Positions 47,346 to 59,517 of a stretch of DNA of 64,000 nt are shown one piece after another. Made by a program: the position numbers and the translations under genes. The stretch lies in assembly GCA_047967505.1 (NCBI GenBank), contig CM106538.1. One strand, 5' to 3'. Numbering within the stretch: the first letter of the stretch is position 1; each line of letters begins with the position of its first letter. The DNA is from Dipteris shenzhenensis (lineage: Eukaryota > Polypodiophyta > Polypodiopsida > Gleicheniales). Under the pieces are notes generated by a model. That model was given only the letters and a program-made list of their open reading frames with translations. It searched no databases and was not told the origin of the DNA.

Positions 47346-47799
47346 CACCCTTAAGTATAAAATGGCCCTCATAAACAATCTTTATACACAATAATGAGAG
47401 CAAAGAAATAAAAAAAGTAGTAAACTTTTTATTAGATATTCGCTTTACATAGAAGTTCAAAACTTGTGATTACAAAGCCGTTAGCCATCATGTTACTCAG
47501 TACCAATGTCCTCAATGCCAGGCCCTTGACTACCAGGGTCCTAACTAATAGGCTGCTCTAAGACTGGAGTCTCAGTAGCAAGGTCCTCAATAAAGGTCTC
47601 CTACAAAAGAGGTCCCACTACAGAGGTACCTATGGATGGTGTAGAGACCAACATGTAAGCTCTCAATGGAATGAAGCTCCCACCCTTTGAGGTTCAATGT
47701 TCAAGCTCACTATTGTGTTCATGTGATTGATCTCCATTGCATCCATGCTCTCTTACACTATCGTGTTTTAGCATGCCCTTACCCTTGCACTCCCTAACC

Positions 47800-48090
47800 T
47801 TGTACTCCCTCCTCCTCTCCCTCCTCCTCCATCTCCTCCTCCCTCCTCCTTCCTCCTCCTCCCTCTTCCTCCACCCTCTTCCTCCTCCCTCCTCCTCCCT
47901 CTTCCTCCACCCTCCTCCTACCTCCTCGCTCCTCACTCTTCCTCCACCCTCCTCCTCCACCCTCCTCCTTCTCCCTCCTCCTTCTCCCCCTCCTCCTCCT
48001 CCTCCCTCCTCCTCCCTTCTCCTCTTCCCTCCTCTCTCCTCCTCCACCCTCCTCCCTCTTCATCCTCCTTCCTTGTCCCTCCTCCTCAAC
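47800..48090. repeat. CTC-rich low-complexity tract (CCTCCT)n
   Basis: About 290 bp of CTCCTC/CCTCCCT repeats. Long frames on both strands (Ser/Pro/Leu-rich or Glu/Gly-rich) follow from the repeat and are not genes. Confidence 0.92.
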
Positions 48091-48153
48091 CATTACCCCC
48101 CAAATCCATGGAGACTAGCTCTCCACTCCTCAACCTTGGACTCCTCCTAAACC

Positions 48154-48212
48154 CTGAAACCCCCTCTGAACCTTTGAACTCCGAAACCCCCTCTGAACCT
48201 TTGAACTCCCAT
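48154..48212. repeat. 30-bp tandem duplication
   Basis: GAAACCCCCTCTGAACCTTT followed by GAACTCC occurs twice in a row. Confidence 0.85.
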
Positions 48213-48328
48213 GGAGGAGAGAGCCTCCATCAATCATTTTGATCAAGCCCTCTTTCTCACCCACGTATGCATGAGATCTGCTTTCCATGCTTTAGCCTAC
48301 ACCTCTCACCAAAATACAACCCAAGGAC

Positions 48329-48772
48329 CTATGCTACAATGAGCAACGACACTCCTGTAGGTGACCAACACCCTCGGAACTTGAACTTGGGAGAAAGAGT
48401 GACACCAGCTAGACTTTGGGACACTTTATTGTGGAAGAGAAGAAATTCCTTGTATGCTTCACGACAAACACTACTGCACTTGAATCTACACACGGACAAA
48501 TCTCTGAGAGTTTTAAACACACCCAACCACTCCTTCTTGGACAGATCAATCTCTTTTAAGGTTTTTGGATCCATTCCCATCAAACTAAGTCGGTATTCAA
48601 CATGAAAAGCCTCCTTCGTAAGGCATAGCCTCCTTTGCTTTGGATACTCCAGTTTGGGAGATTTCCATTGACCTGAACACATAATAAAGGATGTGGAGAC
48701 AAGACATAGAGGAAAAACAAACTCATAGGTACAGAAAAAAGATGAACCAACAACAGTAGAAGAGGCTTGCAT
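48329..48772 (-). CDS. hypothetical protein or exon
   Basis: ATG-initiated minus-strand frame of 147 codons. The distal part, after a possible splice acceptor (TATTATGTGTTCAG then GTCAATGG near 48675), has balanced composition: SPKLEYPKQRRLCLTKEAFH, SLMGMDPKTLKEIDLSKKEW, GVFKTLRDLSVCRFKC. I recognise no family and see no partner exon, so this is a weak candidate. Confidence 0.25.
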   Translation of the reverse strand: MQASSTVVGSSFFCTYEFVFPLCLVSTSFIMCSGQWKSPKLEYPKQRRLCLTKEAFHVEYRLSLMGMDPKTLKEIDLSKKEWLGVFKTLRDLSVCRFKCSSVCREAYKEFLLFHNKVSQSLAGVTLSPKFKFRGCWSPTGVSLLIVA

Positions 48773-49844
48773 GTCGATTCTCCTCCTCTTTGGAGGGGTT
48801 TTGTCTTCTTCTTCTTATTATCTCCTATGCCTCCTTCCTCTTTTGTTTGGCAGTCTTCTTCGAAGCTGGAGCTAGAGGTGGCTCTGGATTCTCTTGCAAG
48901 AGAATCTTTCTCTTTTTTGTTGGCAGTCTTCTTCAGAGCTGGAGCTAGAGCTGGTGGCTATGGAGGTGGCTCTAGCTTCTCTCAAACCTATTTTCTCTTG
49001 CACTTCCTTTTCTCCCTGAAGTTGTGGATCCCATTCTCGCCACTCCTTCCCTTCCCAGCCATGATGATTAGGTTGTGCAAGCACATCGCCCATTACAAAA
49101 TTTGCACTTTTTGAGCTACTCACTAAGGCTCCCAATTGTCATTCAACTTCACTTGGATTCAGTTGAGAGCAAGGCCATGCCTTGTTATGATTATTCATAT
49201 AAACATTATTTTATAAAATAAAAATATCAAATGAATATGAATCATTCTCAAATGTGTATGCTTTCAACTCATGCTATCTTGTCATGCTAAAAAGCACAAA
49301 AAGCATAGCGGGTTAACATGCTTCCACCCAGACACTATTCCTCTATAGATCAACACAACTGGAATGGTGGCTGAATATGAATATTGGTCCTCCATAATCA
49401 CCTTGAACTTCACACAAAATGGTTACACGCAATCATGCATTTGCCCCTAGTTATAAAAGCAGATAATTGCAAATGACTGACCATTGTTATGCATGGTCAT
49501 TATTATTAACTAGCATATGTCAGTGGTAACGAGATTTTTTCCACATTTTCATCACATGTGACTTTAGAAAATGAAAAGAAACACTCAAACAAGTCTCAAT
49601 TAAAAATTGCTTGGATTGCATTTTCCTTTGATGGAATCAAAGGCGAACGTGCAACATAAGCGATTAGCTATTGTGGCTAGGTTAGGGGTTTCTTTTCATA
49701 TGCTAGGATTGGGAATTTAGACCACGAGGACTAGTAATATTGTGCACATATCTATTTCAACATATCACACGGAATGTATTAGAGTAGGTTACATAGATAC
49801 CCAACTAGAACCAGCACGATGGTTGTTATCACAACCATCAGGAT

Positions 49845-49892
49845 ACTCTCTCTCTCTCTCTCTCTATGTGTGTGTGTGTGCACGCACGCGTG

Positions 49893-49942
<50 letters not shown>
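49845..49942. repeat. (CT)n-(TG)n compound microsatellite
   Basis: A CT tract, then TG tracts split by CACGCACGCGTGCATG. It can form Z-DNA-like alternating purine-pyrimidine structure. Confidence 0.95.
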
Positions 49943-49945
<3 letters not shown>

Positions 49946-50567
49946 TTCTCCCCCAAATTTCACAATATGCAAATGAAAACTAACAAGCATAATGATTTGC
50001 AAGGAAAAATGATAGTAGTAGAGAGATCATTCACAGTATGAAAACTGACCTCTGCATTGCATCAAGAATGTATATGATGTGCTCCTCTTACTTCTTTCAT
50101 CCCCTCGAGAGTCTGCAAAAATCATTTTTGTTTGGAGAAACTCTAGTATTATTGTGCCTAGATAATGTCACTATATTGATGACTTTCTCACTTAGGATGT
50201 CTCTCCTTTTCTTGTGTTGAGTTGATGCCCTCAACTTCTCACATCGAGATGCATCGCCTCCACTTGATGGCCAATCGATGGAATCATGTTGGTCCTTTTA
50301 AGGGACCACATCTTTAAAGCTATGCAGCCATGCCATTTTGTGTTTGTTTAAGAGGAAAGAATATAGCTAATGTCACCCGCTTTGTAGCTAGCTAGTTTAA
50401 GCTACACGCCTCTTTCAAATTGCCAAGCCATCTCTCAAGTTAGAGAGTATCTTCGATGTGCAACTCCTAAGAGTGGGCTCTCAACGAATCCTCAGGCATA
50501 GGGCAAAGTTTTTGAGGACATGATCTTGGTAGTTCCTCAAATGACTTGATATCGTTGCCTCAAATGC

Positions 50568-50690
50568 TCCCACCAATTTTGAGACCACGGCTCATGTTCT
50601 TCCATATGATGGCACTACTCGAATGCGCCCACCAATTTTGAGACCACAACTCATGTTCGTCCTAGTGATGGAACTAGTTGAATGGGTGCA
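50568..50690. repeat. ~60-bp tandem duplication
   Basis: CCCACCAATTTTGAGACCAC then TCATGTTC and GATGGCACTA... recurs in diverged form about 58 bp on (CCCACCAATTTTGAGACCAC, TCATGTTC, GATGGAACTA). Confidence 0.75.
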
Positions 50691-51606
50691 TCTTCTGCCT
50701 TCAAGGCTATCTACTCAGGGAGGAGGCATTTTTCCTTGCATTTTCTCTCTCTCCACATTCTTTGCAAATGTGTCTTCCATTGTTGTTTGGATATTGTATC
50801 ATCGGTGTCCATGGCCTTCAACCTCCTCCTTCTTCCTTAACCTAGTATATCAACTTTCCTATCTCACAGCCTCTATCTAGTTCTCTTGCAACCCATGATG
50901 GTTCCTTACTTTAAATAAAGAAAGTGAACAAAGAAACAAGAAACCACTTATTTTGGACGAGCTATATTGTGAAAAGAAACCTCAAAGAAACAAGAACTCA
51001 CCTGAATCTTTGTGATAAGAGTCAAAACTTGTGCACATTTTAAGAGAGCCTAATGTGCACGAAGAGCCATGGTACAAATGCCCCTAAGGATCATGGATGG
51101 GAAGAAGCCAATACAAATAAATTGAGAAAAACAATTTTAAAAAAGAAGTGGAAAGGGACAGGTCACAGCAGATGCCAAACAAATCAGATTATTAGATGAG
51201 GACAACAGAGAATGTTCTACATAGATCACAGTGTACAGGCCTAGGGACTAACTCCCTTTAGTAATAATACCTATGAAACTTTTGAGTAAGATGAATTTAA
51301 CAATATCCCATGAGTAAAAAGTTGTCAGATTAGCATGATTGTGTTCTAAACTAAAAGAGCTTCAAATCTGCCTTTAATATTGAAATTTCAAATTGGGTAA
51401 AAAATGAAAAAGGTATATGATTTTGAAAGGACTTGGGTTTTTATAATTTAGTGTATTGTTTTTTTAAAAAACACCCATCTAAAAGAACCCCCCCCTTGGG
51501 TCTCACATATTTTGAAAAAAATGTACAAATCTTAAAATCTTTCATATTTTTTGAAGTATAAACTTTATGCTTTGTGGTAGGGAGGACTAGAGGTTTGTCA
51601 TATTTT

Positions 51607-51894
51607 TGTTGGGATATCTCAAGGTGTATGCCCCAGGCACACCTTGGTTTCTATGTGTGTGTGCTAGAGGCACAGATAGGTGCCCATAAGCACAGTTAGG
51701 TGGGATAGAAGCCACATAGGATGATTGAGAGAATCTAGGAGTAGATTGAGGAGATGATTGTGGAGCTCTAAAGTCATCAGTGATGTCAGTGATCATGTAA
51801 GAGGTGCCTACTTAAGGACCTCATCTTTCTTCATTCCACAAGCAAGATTTCTGAGTTTGTGTTCACTCTGTGCTTTCTTTTCAATTTACCAACA
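51607..51894 (+). repeat. 5' LTR of the TR-GAG element
   Basis: 288 bp, TGTTGGGATATCTC...TTTACCAACA. Confidence 0.94.
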
Positions 51895-51908
51895 TGGTAT
51901 TAGAGCCC
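51895..51908 (+). promoter_or_regulatory. primer-binding site of the TR-GAG element
   Basis: TGGTATTAGAGCCC, one transition away from the canonical TGGTATCAGAGCC site for initiator Met tRNA. Confidence 0.85.
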
Positions 51909-52753
51909 TTTGATCCCCCTTGAGCCCATTTCTGCCACATCATCATCTTCTTCTTCTTCCTCATCTTCACCATTTCTCCTCTTTCTTCCCAAATCTTGCT
52001 AAAGCTGTTCTCCCTCAGTTCTCCATTTTTCTCCAAGCCCTTCTTGCTAAAGATACCTCTCAAAGGGGCAAACCTTTGGCTACAAGGAATTGAAGCATCT
52101 TCATCTCTGTTGGTCGCCATTTCATGCAGATCGTCGAATCTCTGTTCTACGTTTTCTCTGTGCCTGCTCCTTCTTTCTCTAATTCCTTTCAAGGGAAGCT
52201 TCTCCATACATTGGGCTATCTTGTGCTGAAATCTAAGTAGCAATGGCTACATATTCAAGGAGAAGACAGAGAAAAACCAGTCAATTTTGAAGAAGCAAGC
52301 TATGGCGACCTGGCATGGATTTGTGCCTCTCCTCCTCAGTGGATTCTCTCTGGTATATGAGCTTTCTTTTGCCTCAAAAAGCCTCTTTTTCTTTGCTTTG
52401 GAGAGTGAGATACAAGCCCTCCAAGTTCAGGCCTCTGTTTTTGATAGTTTTGACAAGGTTGTGAAAGTGATACTACATTAGATGCTACTTTAGCATTTCT
52501 GAGGTTTTGAAGTTTTGAAAAGCATTAGTACAACTGTGGCTACAATTTCTTTTAAGTTGCTATACTTGGATTTGATTGGAAAGCTTTCATTTAGCCACCT
52601 CTGTGAAGCATGTAAGTGAAAGCATAATTGATTTGTAGTATGAAATTTGGTCACAAGTCTTTGCATTAAATGCTTATACTTTGAAGCTTTTCAGTTATTT
52701 TTCTAGCCTTGTAAGCAAGAAGACACTTCCCAATACCTGGTTTAGACCCTCTC
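51909..52753 (+). other. long leader of the TR-GAG element
   Basis: About 850 bp between primer site and gag ATG without a sense-strand frame. An antisense frame at 51881-52243 is low-complexity and not called. Long leaders are usual for non-autonomous LTR elements, where packaging signals lie. Confidence 0.5.
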
Positions 52754-53596
52754 ATGGCTACCATATTGAATATAGATAAGTTCAATGGTAAGGGCTTCCA
52801 CACATGACAGATGAAGGTGAAATTTGCATTAATGAGGGAAAACCTCTAGGGACTTGTCAAACCGACTTCAACTTCTTCTTCAACAGCCTCCAATGCTGGA
52901 GAATCCTCAGCTCCGACACACCCAGCAAGAGATCCTACTAGAGAGGAGAAAGCATATGGCATCATTGCTCTTGCTTTAGGAGATGATTATATTCATCACA
53001 TCTCTGACTTAGAGTCTCCTTCAGAAGCTTGGCAGAAGCTTGACATTATTTTTGGTGCTAGCTCTCACATCTCAAAATTATCACTTAAAATTTCTTTCTT
53101 TGAATTGAAGATGGTTAGTGGCACTCCTTTGGCTGCCCATGTCAATTACATGTGGAGTCTTATGACTCAACTTGCTTCTATCAACTCTCCTATCACTATG
53201 GATGATGCAATGGCAGTGTTGCTCAAGAGTATGCCTGAAGACTATGATCACATTGTTACCACTTTGAAAAATCTCCCTAATCCTAATCTTGAAGGTCTTA
53301 TCTCTGCTCTCCAAGAAGAAGAAAGGCACATGGAGCTCCGGAATGGCAATGACACAACCTATGCCATCAAAATCCAGAAGGGCAAGTTTTCACCTTGCAA
53401 TCATTGTGGGAAGACTAATCATCTCTCAAAGGACTGCTTCAAAATCAATCCTTGCAAACACTGTGGCAAAAACAATCATCATGAAAGGTTCTATAGAGCC
53501 AAAAAGGAAGCAACTTCAAAGACAGAAAATGCCAATCTACTTTCAGTTGATGATCCTCCACAAGATGAGGCATCCTTTGAAGATTATGCTTTTTGA
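52754..53596 (+). pseudogene. gag of the TR-GAG element
   Basis: One frame runs from ATG 52754 (MATILNIDKFNGKGFHT) to the stop at 53594-53596, about 280 codons, with just two nonsense codons (TGA 52805-52807, TAG 52847-52849), both where copia Gag usually has Trp. Seen: the UBN2-type core (AYGIIALALGDDYIHHISDL, LLKSMPEDYDHIVTTLKNLP), zinc knuckle 1 CNHCGKTNHLSKDC (complete CCHC) and zinc knuckle 2 CKHCGKNNHHERFY (last Cys replaced by Tyr), then an acidic end (DDPPQDEASFEDYAF). Length and domains fit a stand-alone Gag. Confidence 0.88.
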
Positions 53597-53970
53597 ATCA
53601 TCTCCATGTATGCTCCAGATCTCTCTTTTGTTGAGTCAAGGTACTCAGCCTGGATAGTCCTCCAAAATGAATGAAATAAACTATTGTGTTTTGTGTTTTT
53701 TGTAAACACCTCTGGTCACCATATGATGTAGGCCATGTGTATGTGTTTTACTCCATGGTACCTCTTGCAAACATTGTGTGCATGTACATGCAGGGAGATA
53801 ACCATTGGAAGATCTTTTGTATCCCTTTTGTTTACCTTACACCCATGGGAACCCTTGCTAGCTTGAGATCCTAGCCATTGATAGATCCATGACCACCATG
53901 AGATGGCATGTGACACCTTGTGCTAGATGTATCCTTGACATAGCCTCAGTAATTCCCTTAAGGGGGGGTT

Positions 53971-54258
53971 TGTTGGAATATCTCAAGGTGTATGCCCCAG
54001 GCACACCTTGGTTTCTATGTGTGTGTGCTAGAGGCACACTTAGGTGCCCATAAGCACAGTTAGGTGGGATAGAAGCCACATAGGATGATTAAAAGAATCT
54101 AGGAGCAGATTGAGGAGATGATTGTGGAGCTCTGAAGTCATCAGTGATGTCAGTGATCATGTAAGAGGTGCCTACTTAAGGACCTCATCTTTCTTCATTC
54201 CACAAGCAAGATTTCTGAGTTTGTGTTCACTCTGTGCTTTCTTTTCAATTTACCAACA
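53971..54258 (+). repeat. 3' LTR of the TR-GAG element
   Basis: 288 bp, TGTTGGAATATCTC...TTTACCAACA; about 2.4% different from the 5' LTR by direct reading. Confidence 0.94.
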
Positions 54259-54263
54259 ATTTT

Positions 54264-56070
54264 TCCCTTGCATATTTAAACTTTTGTTGGGAGTCCTTGC
54301 ATATTATACATGAGCCTTGTCCCCTCATACCCAGGATTTTGCATGAGGCCCTAGTAACATAATGCATATTCGTTCGGTGCCCCAAGTGTAAAGGTGACAA
54401 GCCAAGACACGGTTGTGCATTGTGTACTTTATTTAGGATTTACCAGCACAAGAGAAGTGAATTTATTGAGAAATTTGAATATAAAAGTGGGAGATGTCAA
54501 ATTTTTGGGAAAAATTAACGGCTGTGTCTTTCCACCTCCAATTGTACACATCAGCAACTTGTGCCCCTAAATGAGTGCAAAGAGGTCCAAATAGTTGAAA
54601 AAGAAAAAAGAAAAATGACTCGCTAGTAGGTTTGATGCTATCGATTAAGAACCACCTTTGACATGCTTATGGGCTTCATTGCAAGGTAGTGACTCAAAAA
54701 GGAACCAACACAAAATGATAAATTGTATGAATTGAGTTTTTCCAAATGCACTCATTTGTGAGCGAATTAATCTACAAATTTCAAAGTTTTAAGATCACCG
54801 TGTAGTAGCTCTGTAAGTGTGGAGTGCATTTTCTCAAAAGGTTTTCCTTTCCAATCAAATTAAGAAAATTTATTGAGCTTTCCCTCAAATGTTGCACACA
54901 AATACATCATAGTATTAGACACACCCCTTAGACCAAAGAAAAGGTTATCAATTTCTTTCCTCCTTTAGTTTCAAATAAACAATTTCTTCCATATATGTGT
55001 AGAACAACTATTTGATGTCTATAATTTTTTTTCGATATTCTATACAGTCTAAGATGCATGATTCATGGGCATTATAGCATTTGTACTAGCTTAATGATCT
55101 CATTTAAATGCATAATTGTGCAATTTTTAATCTTACATTCACGTTCCAAATGTGTAGATTAGTTTAGACACCAAGTTTGTCAAATTCCATTGAAATATTC
55201 ATAAGTTACAAATCGAGCACGTTATCCATATGCAATATATTCCCTCAACTTCAAAAAGAGGCTACACCCAATCATGCATTGGCCCAGGTGTGCCACAACT
55301 AGATGTGCAGTTCATCATATCAATGTGGAGTTGTAAGGGGAAAAAGTCATGCCCCAACTAGAGGATTATTTAGATGAAGCAGGTCCTAATCTTGGAAACA
55401 CATCTAGCTAGTTTGGCAAGGCTACAAATGTTGCATCTAAGGGTGTGGAGGGTCCCTAGAAGGAGCCTAATGATTGGGGCTAGGAGATACTTCATAATAA
55501 GGATAGATTTGTTCTTGGTATGGGAGAAGGTACACTACAAGGTGAGACCTAGGTGGTTGAATTGTGCAAAAATGGAGTGCAGGATGCAAAGCCTAGGTCG
55601 GGTGTGGGAGGTATTATGGAGCCCAAGGATGCTACAATTAAAGCAAATATTCTGAACCCCACCCGAAATTCTTGATGAAGTCAAGGATAAAGACCTACCA
55701 GAAGCATACCATAAAAAGAGAGCCTTCAAGAAGAAACTATAAAAGGAGTTCAAACAAATTTTCAAGGATCCTAGTGCCTTGAGAATGGTTTCCAAGCTTG
55801 CCATGCATGCATCTTGCAGCCTTAGCAATGGGAAAGAGAACTAGCTTAATTTATTTTCAAGGAGCAAAAAATTGTATTTGTGAATTGCCTATGTAGACAT
55901 AAAGCTGGTATTGTTGTGTTGGTAAATTGACCCATTACTACAACGAGATTTTAGGGACCAAATGCACATGTTTAGGTAGTGGAGATATGCAATTCTAGCT
56001 TAATCTTCAATATAATTTCCTTGTCCATCCCTAATGGGGCCAACAAGTGAGCAGGTTATTTTAAAGGAAG
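54264..56070. other. AT-rich intergenic spacer
   Basis: No supported gene or RNA gene; the short frames at 55374-55828 on both strands lack motifs. Confidence 0.4.
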
Positions 56071-56074
56071 CAAT

Positions 56075-56196
56075 GAGGGGGGACAACAGTTTATTAGGTA
56101 GGGATTGGAACATGATAGAGAAGGTCATATACAAGAGGGGGGACAACTGTTTATTAGGCAAGGATTGGAACATGATAGAGAAGGTCATAAACAAGT
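56075..56196. repeat. 60-bp tandem duplication
   Basis: GAGGGGGGACAACAGTTTAT at 56075 recurs as GAGGGGGGACAACTGTTTAT at 56135, followed in both by GGATTGGAACATGATAGAGA. Confidence 0.88.
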
Positions 56197-56599
56197 TCCA
56201 TGATAAATAGGGATGTCTATGCTTTGAAATTAGAGGACTATGAGGATCTAATCTAGTCCTTAAAATTACTTTACTATGCAGAGTTGGATCCTAAGGGGTT
56301 TCCCTTGAAATAATAAGAGGAAAGACTAGGAGTTAGATGTGGATGATATTGAACGTTCTATGCATCAGGTGTGGAATCTCGAGGGATTCACCTCCAAAAC
56401 ATTTAGTGTACCATGTGCATTCAAATTTAGAAAAAAAGCCATTACCTCATAAGTAAAGAGGGGTGGTTTTATTGGGGAGAACATTTGAGTTGAGGGCTAA
56501 AATACCCCTTGAACGCACGTGATACCTAGGATTTCTTAGTAGTGCACCCCTGAATGGTGGACGGGAGAACCTATGGAGGGAAAATACTTATATGCATCA

Positions 56600-56870
56600 G
56601 GTTTTCTTGATCACTTACCCTTGAAATGGTGGTTCTCTCTCTCTCTCGGTGCAAAGAGGTACGTCTTATGACATCCCTTTTTAAGTTTCATAAGAAGGAC
56701 TTTCTTGACATGGAGATCAATGCTTTCATTTTGAGGCACCTTCTTGATCACGTACCCATTAAATGGTGGCTCACTCTCCTAGTGCAAAGATAGAGTCTTA
56801 TAATATCCCTTTTAAGTTTCATAAGAGGCCTTTCTTAACATGGATACCGATGCTATCATTAGATAGATAC
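56600..56870. repeat. diverged tandem duplication, ~145-bp unit
   Basis: CTTGATCACTTACCCTTGAA ... TTTAAGTTTCATAAGAAGGA is followed by CTTGATCACGTACCCATTAA ... TTTTAAGTTTCATAAGAGGC. The unit may derive from a transposon coding region (a frame with KWW is visible) but cannot be assigned. Confidence 0.7.
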
Positions 56871-59510
56871 TTGGTCGGCCAGTTAAGGAGTCCTATCTTA
56901 GGTGGGATTTGGCTATCAAGAAAGTAGTTAACTATGCAGTGAAATAGGGTAGTGGTTAAAGAATGACTAAAAGAGTAAATGTGGGGAAGATGGAGGAGAC
57001 TCGATCTATACTTTATATGGAATTAAAAGTTGGCCTTGAGGACCCTTTTTTCAGGACTTTGATTATTGAGTTGGAGGATACTTTGAGACTTTGGGAAAAT
57101 AAGAAGGTGGAGGGAGCTAAACTGAAGAGTAATTATCTATGGTTTTCCTAAAGGGTTTTCCCCTCTCATATCCTTTTTCAAGTTGTCAAGTGCGAGCATG
57201 TCAAGAGTTGGTGAATCAACATTGTGGGGGAACAAACGGTATGGCTATTGAAGTTTGGGAAGGAAGTGCTTACCAAAAATGTTTGATTGTCATCATGCTC
57301 CCCCTACGTAGAGATTACTAAATGGTTTATTACTAGAGATATTCAAACTAATACGATAGACCATTTTCTTTCTTCCCTTTGAAGATTATGGGGATTGACC
57401 TAGTTTCTAGGCTGGTCTCGCTTGGAATGTAGCGGTTCTCAATTGTTGTGGAAGGGAAGAAAGGCTTAAGGGGTGATTACATCCTGAAGGAGAAAGAGCT
57501 ATCTGAGCTAGAGACTCCAAAGGTTTCACATCCTACAGTAGTAGCAAGTTGGCGTTACATGAGGGCATGCGGGCTTCTTCTAGTCTAGGGTATTAGGAAT
57601 AAGTTGCCGTCTTTGACAAGGTTGTGTGTGATTTGGGTAGTGGGAGCCTTGTAATGGCCTTGATGGATTTGACTCTAGCAATGTAGAGTAGAGATTCACA
57701 TTATAGTCAAATCCTCAAATAGATCAGGTCTTACCTTTAATTTTGCTTGTCATCTTACTACATAGCAGCATAGGCCACAACTAGTGTGCCCTACTATTCT
57801 AATTGGCCATTTTTGTATTTTTGGACTTTTTTCTTCAGATGTGATTGCTTTGCTAGTAAACTTATCTTTGTTTGGGGGGGGAAAAGGCTAAGTTTTGACT
57901 TCATAGCTATAGAGAATTGGAGATATGAATTGAAAGGTATGTAGAAGCTAACTTCTTTACTTTCATATTTAAGTACACCTTTTTTAATGAATTATGGACT
58001 TTTTCTCATCACTTTAAAGTAGAGAAGGTTGACATGAAATGCGACTTTTAGCAAATGGAGTGCTTAGGGAAAAGTTTGAATAGGATAATGAAGAGATTTC
58101 ACAAGTCAATTAGGGAGCATTCAAAGTGTTCATCTTTAGGTCAAATGGTTTAAGGTAGTATGTAGAGTAGGCTATAGCAATTTTTTTGCAATACACTCCA
58201 AGTTCTAGGTTGATCTGATAGATACATTCATGCTACTTATGCATTGTATATAGCTAACATGTTATCTTTGCTTTTGGTTTACAAATACATGTTAATCACT
58301 CTTTTTGATGTCAGAACTAAGAACTATTTAGATATACTTGATATGATGCTTTCCAAAACAATGGGATGACTAATGGTGGTACGACGTGGTCCAAATTGCA
58401 CCTTGAGAGAACATACATTTAAGGACACTTAAGTTCAGGACAACATGCCAAATGTGACAATAGCCGATTTCCAATACCCAACTCTAGTTATCCCAAGAGA
58501 AAATGAAGAGGAAAGCTTTTCCTTAGATAACTTCTTTACTGGTGTTGTGGGGAACCTAGCATTGACTTTGGTGCTACACAAGATTTGGCTCAGAAGAGGA
58601 TGGCGAATGACAAAGTTGAGCCTTAGTCCTCAAATGGTCCAATAGAAGAATGAATCCATTCCCCCTTCATTATATACACAAGAATCATTATATTCATAGA
58701 AAGAACGACTCCCATTTTTACGTATAAAATTATTCGATTGATGCTATAGAATTCTTTTTTCCCCTCCACTCAAGCATACACATACACATAGGTAGGCATC
58801 TATGAGGGGTGCAACCACCCATGGCCTATGCTGACAGGCAGTAGGGATCTTCTCGAGGGAATCAAATGTCGACAGCCAGCACAAGTGGGAAAACACCCAA
58901 AATGCTTTAGCTCATTGTCCTAAAATGTGCAGTGCATTTAGTTGTAACGTGACGACCCTCCAGTCCATGTAGACATGCCACGTGACAGTTTGGGGTGGCC
59001 ATGTGGCGACCATGTGTAATCCACCGTGGTGACGCTCTCCCATTCTTGGTCCCAACTAACTAACTTGACTATTGTAATCTGAAGGATTAATAGACGATGG
59101 GCTGGAGGACTTTAGCACTGCGTTCTGGGCCATCTCTCTTTCTTGGTCTCTTCTTGAATCTATCTTGTGTCCTGCGTAGTCATTCGTATACATACAATCC
59201 TTCTATGTTGCACCAATGCATAGACAATCATCCTAGAAACGTGGAGGGTTTTGGGGAATCTATGAACATGATGGTAATTTCTAGGTGAAAAAAGTGGTTT
59301 GTTGGGGTGAAGGCCTATGACTGAGTGACGTTGGGCCTGTTCCCACACACAGGAAATGTGAGCATCCCATTGCAAGGTGTGCAAATTGACGAGCTCACAC
59401 ATGGGACGTTAAGTCTAGGTTCGAGTGGTAGACTAATGGCTGTTTGAATCCACAAGGACATTGGTGGATTCATTTGGGTAGTTAGGTGTGACTGCAATCG
59501 TGGAAACAAA
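56871..59510. other. intergenic spacer
   Basis: Short frames only. The 66-codon ATG frame at 58445-58645 and others are too short and motif-free to call. Confidence 0.35.
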
Positions 59511-59517
59511 AATGCTT

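Larger units (their letters stand above)
51607..54258 (+). mobile_element. non-autonomous LTR retrotransposon encoding only Gag (TR-GAG type)
   Basis: 2652 bp with two 288-bp LTRs (51607-51894 and 53971-54258) that differ at about 7 positions, a perfect 5-bp target duplication ATTTT (51602-51606, 54259-54263), primer site TGGTATTAGAGCCC immediately after the 5' LTR, and a G-rich tract before the 3' LTR. The internal region has a gag frame and nothing resembling protease, integrase or RT. It therefore fits the TR-GAG class, which must borrow enzymes from a copia partner. The gag frame has two nonsense codons, so this copy may be dead even as Gag donor. Confidence 0.92.

Noticed and set aside
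47694-48150. Overlapping 99-137-codon frames on both strands (Ser/Pro/Leu or Gly/Glu/Arg-rich)
   Set aside because: Consequence of the CTC-rich low-complexity tract; no unique sequence or motif.
51881-52243. 120-codon antisense frame in the TR-GAG leader
   Set aside because: Overlaps the LTR and primer site, starts in low-complexity sequence and runs against the element's strand.
59405-59470. Possible tRNA (GGTTCGAGTGG and TTTGAATCCAC)
   Set aside because: B-box-like words occur but A and B boxes are in the wrong order and spacing, and no cloverleaf forms.
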